Shown here: in pieces, positions 7,048-8,015 of the stretch | Layout: each line of letters opens with the position of its first letter | How positions within the stretch are numbered: the first letter of the stretch is position 1 | From: Chloroflexota bacterium | Lineage (GTDB): Bacteria > Chloroflexota > Anaerolineae > Aggregatilineales > Phototrophicaceae | Direction: 5' to 3' | Length of the DNA: 8,015 nucleotides | NCBI GenBank assembly: GCA_023392115.1 | Contig: JAEVZT010000645.1 | Location: 1 to 8,015, forward strand | Notes under the pieces: model-generated | The model's input: the letters and a program-made list of their open reading frames with translations, nothing else | What the model was told of the DNA's origin: nothing | Databases searched by the model: none | Program-made: the position numbers and the translations under genes

Positions 7048-7712
7048 TGAACGCGGTTGGCAAGCACCATCCGCACCACCCGTTCAACCTCGTCAGGGGT
7101 GAACGGCTTGATCAGATAGCTGTAAACGCCGTGCAGCTTGCCGACGAGCCTGTTTGCCGGGTCGCCGTATGCCGTGATGACGATCACGATGGGCATTTTG
7201 CCGCCCGAGTCGCGCTGGCGTTCCTTGATACTGTCGAGCACCTTCCAGCCGGTGATGTCGGGCAAGCCGATGTCGAGCAGCACGATGTCAGGGTTCATCT
7301 CGTTGAAACGAGCGAATGCGCGCATCCCGTGACTCTCATGCGCCGTCACCAGATTCATCCGTTCGAGCGTAACGCGGATAATTTCGGCGAGCTCAAAGGT
7401 ATCTTCGATGATCAAAACGGACGGCGCGCTGCCATCCTCCAGTTTAAGGCTGGGCGATGCCTGTGTCTCGGCAGTCGTGCGCGAGGCATCCTGCCGGTCG
7501 TGGTTGTCAGCCCCCTCGCCAGACAACACCACCGCGCTGATCAAGCCTGTCTCTGCCGCCGGCGCGGTTGTCAACCGCCCCGGTCGAACCGACGGAACCA
7601 TCATGGTCTGTGAATGTCTGGGAACCAACGGTTCGCTCGCCTCCTGCGATTCGAGCGTCCCTTCCGCTTTTGGATCGATTATAATAGCCGTGTGGGCTAA
7701 CCGTCCTGTCAT
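7044..7712 (-). CDS. Response regulator with C-terminal REC domain and disordered N-terminal leader, no output domain
   Basis: The 222-residue product has a receiver domain at about 98-218. Its parts are acidic residues E103-D104 (VLIIEDT), phospho-acceptor D147 (IVLLDIGLP), T180 (VIVITAYGD) and K202 (YLIKPF), so it should accept phosphate from a histidine kinase. It lacks the DNA-binding or enzymatic output domain that normally follows REC, so it probably signals through protein contacts. Residues 1-97 are low complexity, rich in Ser, Thr, Pro, Ala and Glu, with no recognised domain. The ATG at 7710-7712 is preferred because AGGGG lies 8 nt upstream. A longer start at 7781 would place the probable -10 element inside the coding region. 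No histidine kinase is in the window. The gene overlaps the TPR gene by 4 nt. Confidence 0.85.
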   Translation of the reverse strand: MTGRLAHTAIIIDPKAEGTLESQEASEPLVPRHSQTMMVPSVRPGRLTTAPAAETGLISAVVLSGEGADNHDRQDASRTTAETQASPSLKLEDGSAPSVLIIEDTFELAEIIRVTLERMNLVTAHESHGMRAFARFNEMNPDIVLLDIGLPDITGWKVLDSIKERQRDSGGKMPIVIVITAYGDPANRLVGKLHGVYSYLIKPFTPDEVERVVRMVLANRVQ

Positions 7713-7733
7713 CGAAGTTGCCCCTAACGATGA
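7709..7733 (-). promoter_or_regulatory. Small inverted repeat around the ribosome binding site and start codon of the response regulator gene
   Basis: The minus-strand transcript reads UCAUCG, 13 nt, CGAUGA. This is a perfect 6-bp inverted repeat, with the Shine-Dalgarno in the loop and the AUG start codon inside the 3' arm. Folding would hide the start codon while exposing the Shine-Dalgarno. The stem is short, so its stability and function are uncertain. Confidence 0.35.
7721..7725 (-). promoter_or_regulatory. Ribosome binding site deciding the start of the response regulator gene
   Basis: AGGGG on the minus strand with an 8-nt spacer to the ATG at 7710-7712. It lies in the loop of a predicted 6-bp hairpin (7709-7733) whose 3' arm contains the start codon. 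Confidence 0.65.
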
Positions 7734-7752
7734 ATTATTTGATGACAAAAGT

Positions 7753-7781
7753 AGTATAACATAGCTGCCCCGCAGGTTCAC
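7753..7781 (-). promoter_or_regulatory. Probable promoter of the leftward operon (extended -10)
   Basis: On the minus strand, TATACT (7753-7758, 5 of 6 to TATAAT) is preceded by TGT, giving an extended -10 of the TGnTATAAT type. At 17-nt spacing the -35 position is GTGAAC (7776-7781), a poor match that is usual for extended -10 promoters. The 5' leader to the response regulator ATG would be about 35-40 nt. This AT-rich stretch contrasts with the GC-rich genes on both sides. Confidence 0.5.
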
Positions 7782-7818
7782 TAAATGCGGCTGATTTTTT
7801 ATATATTTTTCGTATTAT
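7777..7818 (+). promoter_or_regulatory. Probable promoter of the rightward gene, AT-rich
   Basis: This AT-rich tract offers two candidate promoters: TTCACT (7777-7782) with TATATA 17 nt on (7800-7805), or CTGATT (7791-7796) with TATTAT 16 nt on (7813-7818). Neither is a perfect match and sequence alone cannot choose between them. The first -35 candidate overlaps that of the leftward promoter, so the two promoters sit back to back. Confidence 0.4.
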
Positions 7819-7833
7819 CGGTTTATTGGAATG

Positions 7834-7839
7834 AAGGGG
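7834..7839 (+). promoter_or_regulatory. Ribosome binding site of the rightward gene
   Basis: AAGGGG with a 4-nt spacer to the ATG at 7844-7846. The spacing is slightly short but the match is good. The ATG at 7831 can be excluded because its frame closes after 20 codons, at the TGA at 7891-7893. Confidence 0.6.
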
Positions 7840-7843
7840 ACTC

Positions 7844-8015
7844 ATGCAGCCGCCGGTATTCCATTTCCTAACAACGCTCCAACTGCGCCATGAAGGGGAC
7901 TGCTCCCTGCTCGGCGTAACACCCGACTTGACCGTTTACGCCGAGGAAATCTACGCGCCCGAAGGCTGGCTGGCTCAGCACGCGCTGACGCTCGACGGGA
8001 CGTTTCAGTACTCGG
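7844..8015 (+). CDS. Unidentified protein, N-terminal part (gene runs off the right edge)
   Basis: An open frame from an ATG with a good Shine-Dalgarno continues without a stop to the window edge, giving 57 residues. The product starts MQPPVFHFLTTLQLRH and continues with GVTPDLTVYAEEIYAPEGWL. It has no signal peptide, membrane helix or motif I recognise. Alternating hydrophobic and polar residues with two aromatic-rich patches suggest a folded cytoplasmic protein rather than disorder. Codon use is GC-rich at third positions, as in the neighbouring genes, which supports real coding. It is the only rightward gene and is divergent from the operon, so it may be under shared control. No function is proposed. 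Confidence 0.7.
   Translation, partial: MQPPVFHFLTTLQLRHEGDCSLLGVTPDLTVYAEEIYAPEGWLAQHALTLDGTFQYS

Noticed and set aside
7713..7781. Upstream extension of the response regulator to an ATG at 7781
   Set aside because: This stretch holds the likely -10 element and the AGGGG ribosome site of the ATG at 7712. The added residues are a translation of promoter sequence.
7790..7812. T-rich tract as a possible terminator
   Set aside because: No hairpin precedes it on either strand, and both flanking genes point away from it. It is better explained as divergent promoter DNA.

Overview
This window reads as ordinary chromosome from a GC-rich bacterium, most likely a Chloroflexota (Anaerolineae-like) lineage. 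That placement is inferred from the protein style (ABC-2-like permeases, LamG-like lipoprotein-type domains, TPR proteins with a single membrane anchor, a REC protein with a long disordered leader) and from the gene order; no rRNA or other decisive taxonomic marker is present. No tRNA, rRNA, CRISPR array, insertion sequence or phage gene is visible. Coding density is very high: apart from about 130 bp near the right end, no gap between genes exceeds 50 bp.

Eight genes lie on the minus strand, all reading leftward, with gaps of 2 to 49 bp or overlaps of 4 to 47 bp. In order of transcription (right to left) they are: a stand-alone response regulator (7044-7712), a membrane-anchored TPR protein (6031-7047), an ABC-2-like permease (5172-6077), a membrane-anchored LamG-like protein (4385-5122), the tRNA methylthiotransferase mtaB (3079-4365), a GatB/YqeY-domain protein (2593-3042), the cyclic-di-AMP phosphodiesterase pgpH (176-2590), and ybeY, which runs off the left edge (1-207). 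A ninth gene of unknown function (7844 to beyond 8015) runs rightward from a short AT-rich divergent promoter region.

The layout splits into two functional blocks. The downstream block (mtaB, yqeY, pgpH, ybeY) holds conserved translation and RNA-maturation genes plus a c-di-AMP hydrolase. Its order resembles a condensed form of the classic Bacillus yqeV-rpsU-yqeY-...-phoH-yqfF-ybeY region, with rpsU and phoH missing. The upstream block (response regulator, TPR protein, permease, LamG-like protein) looks like an envelope or signalling module whose function cannot be read from sequence. It is the less described part of the window. The main promoter is probably just upstream of the response regulator; a weaker internal one may precede the LamG-like gene.

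I did not find convincing evidence of a dramatic new system. The items most worth a second look are the upstream four-gene block, the disordered leader and start-codon hairpin of the response regulator, the C-terminal tail of PgpH that overlaps ybeY, and the unidentified divergent gene.
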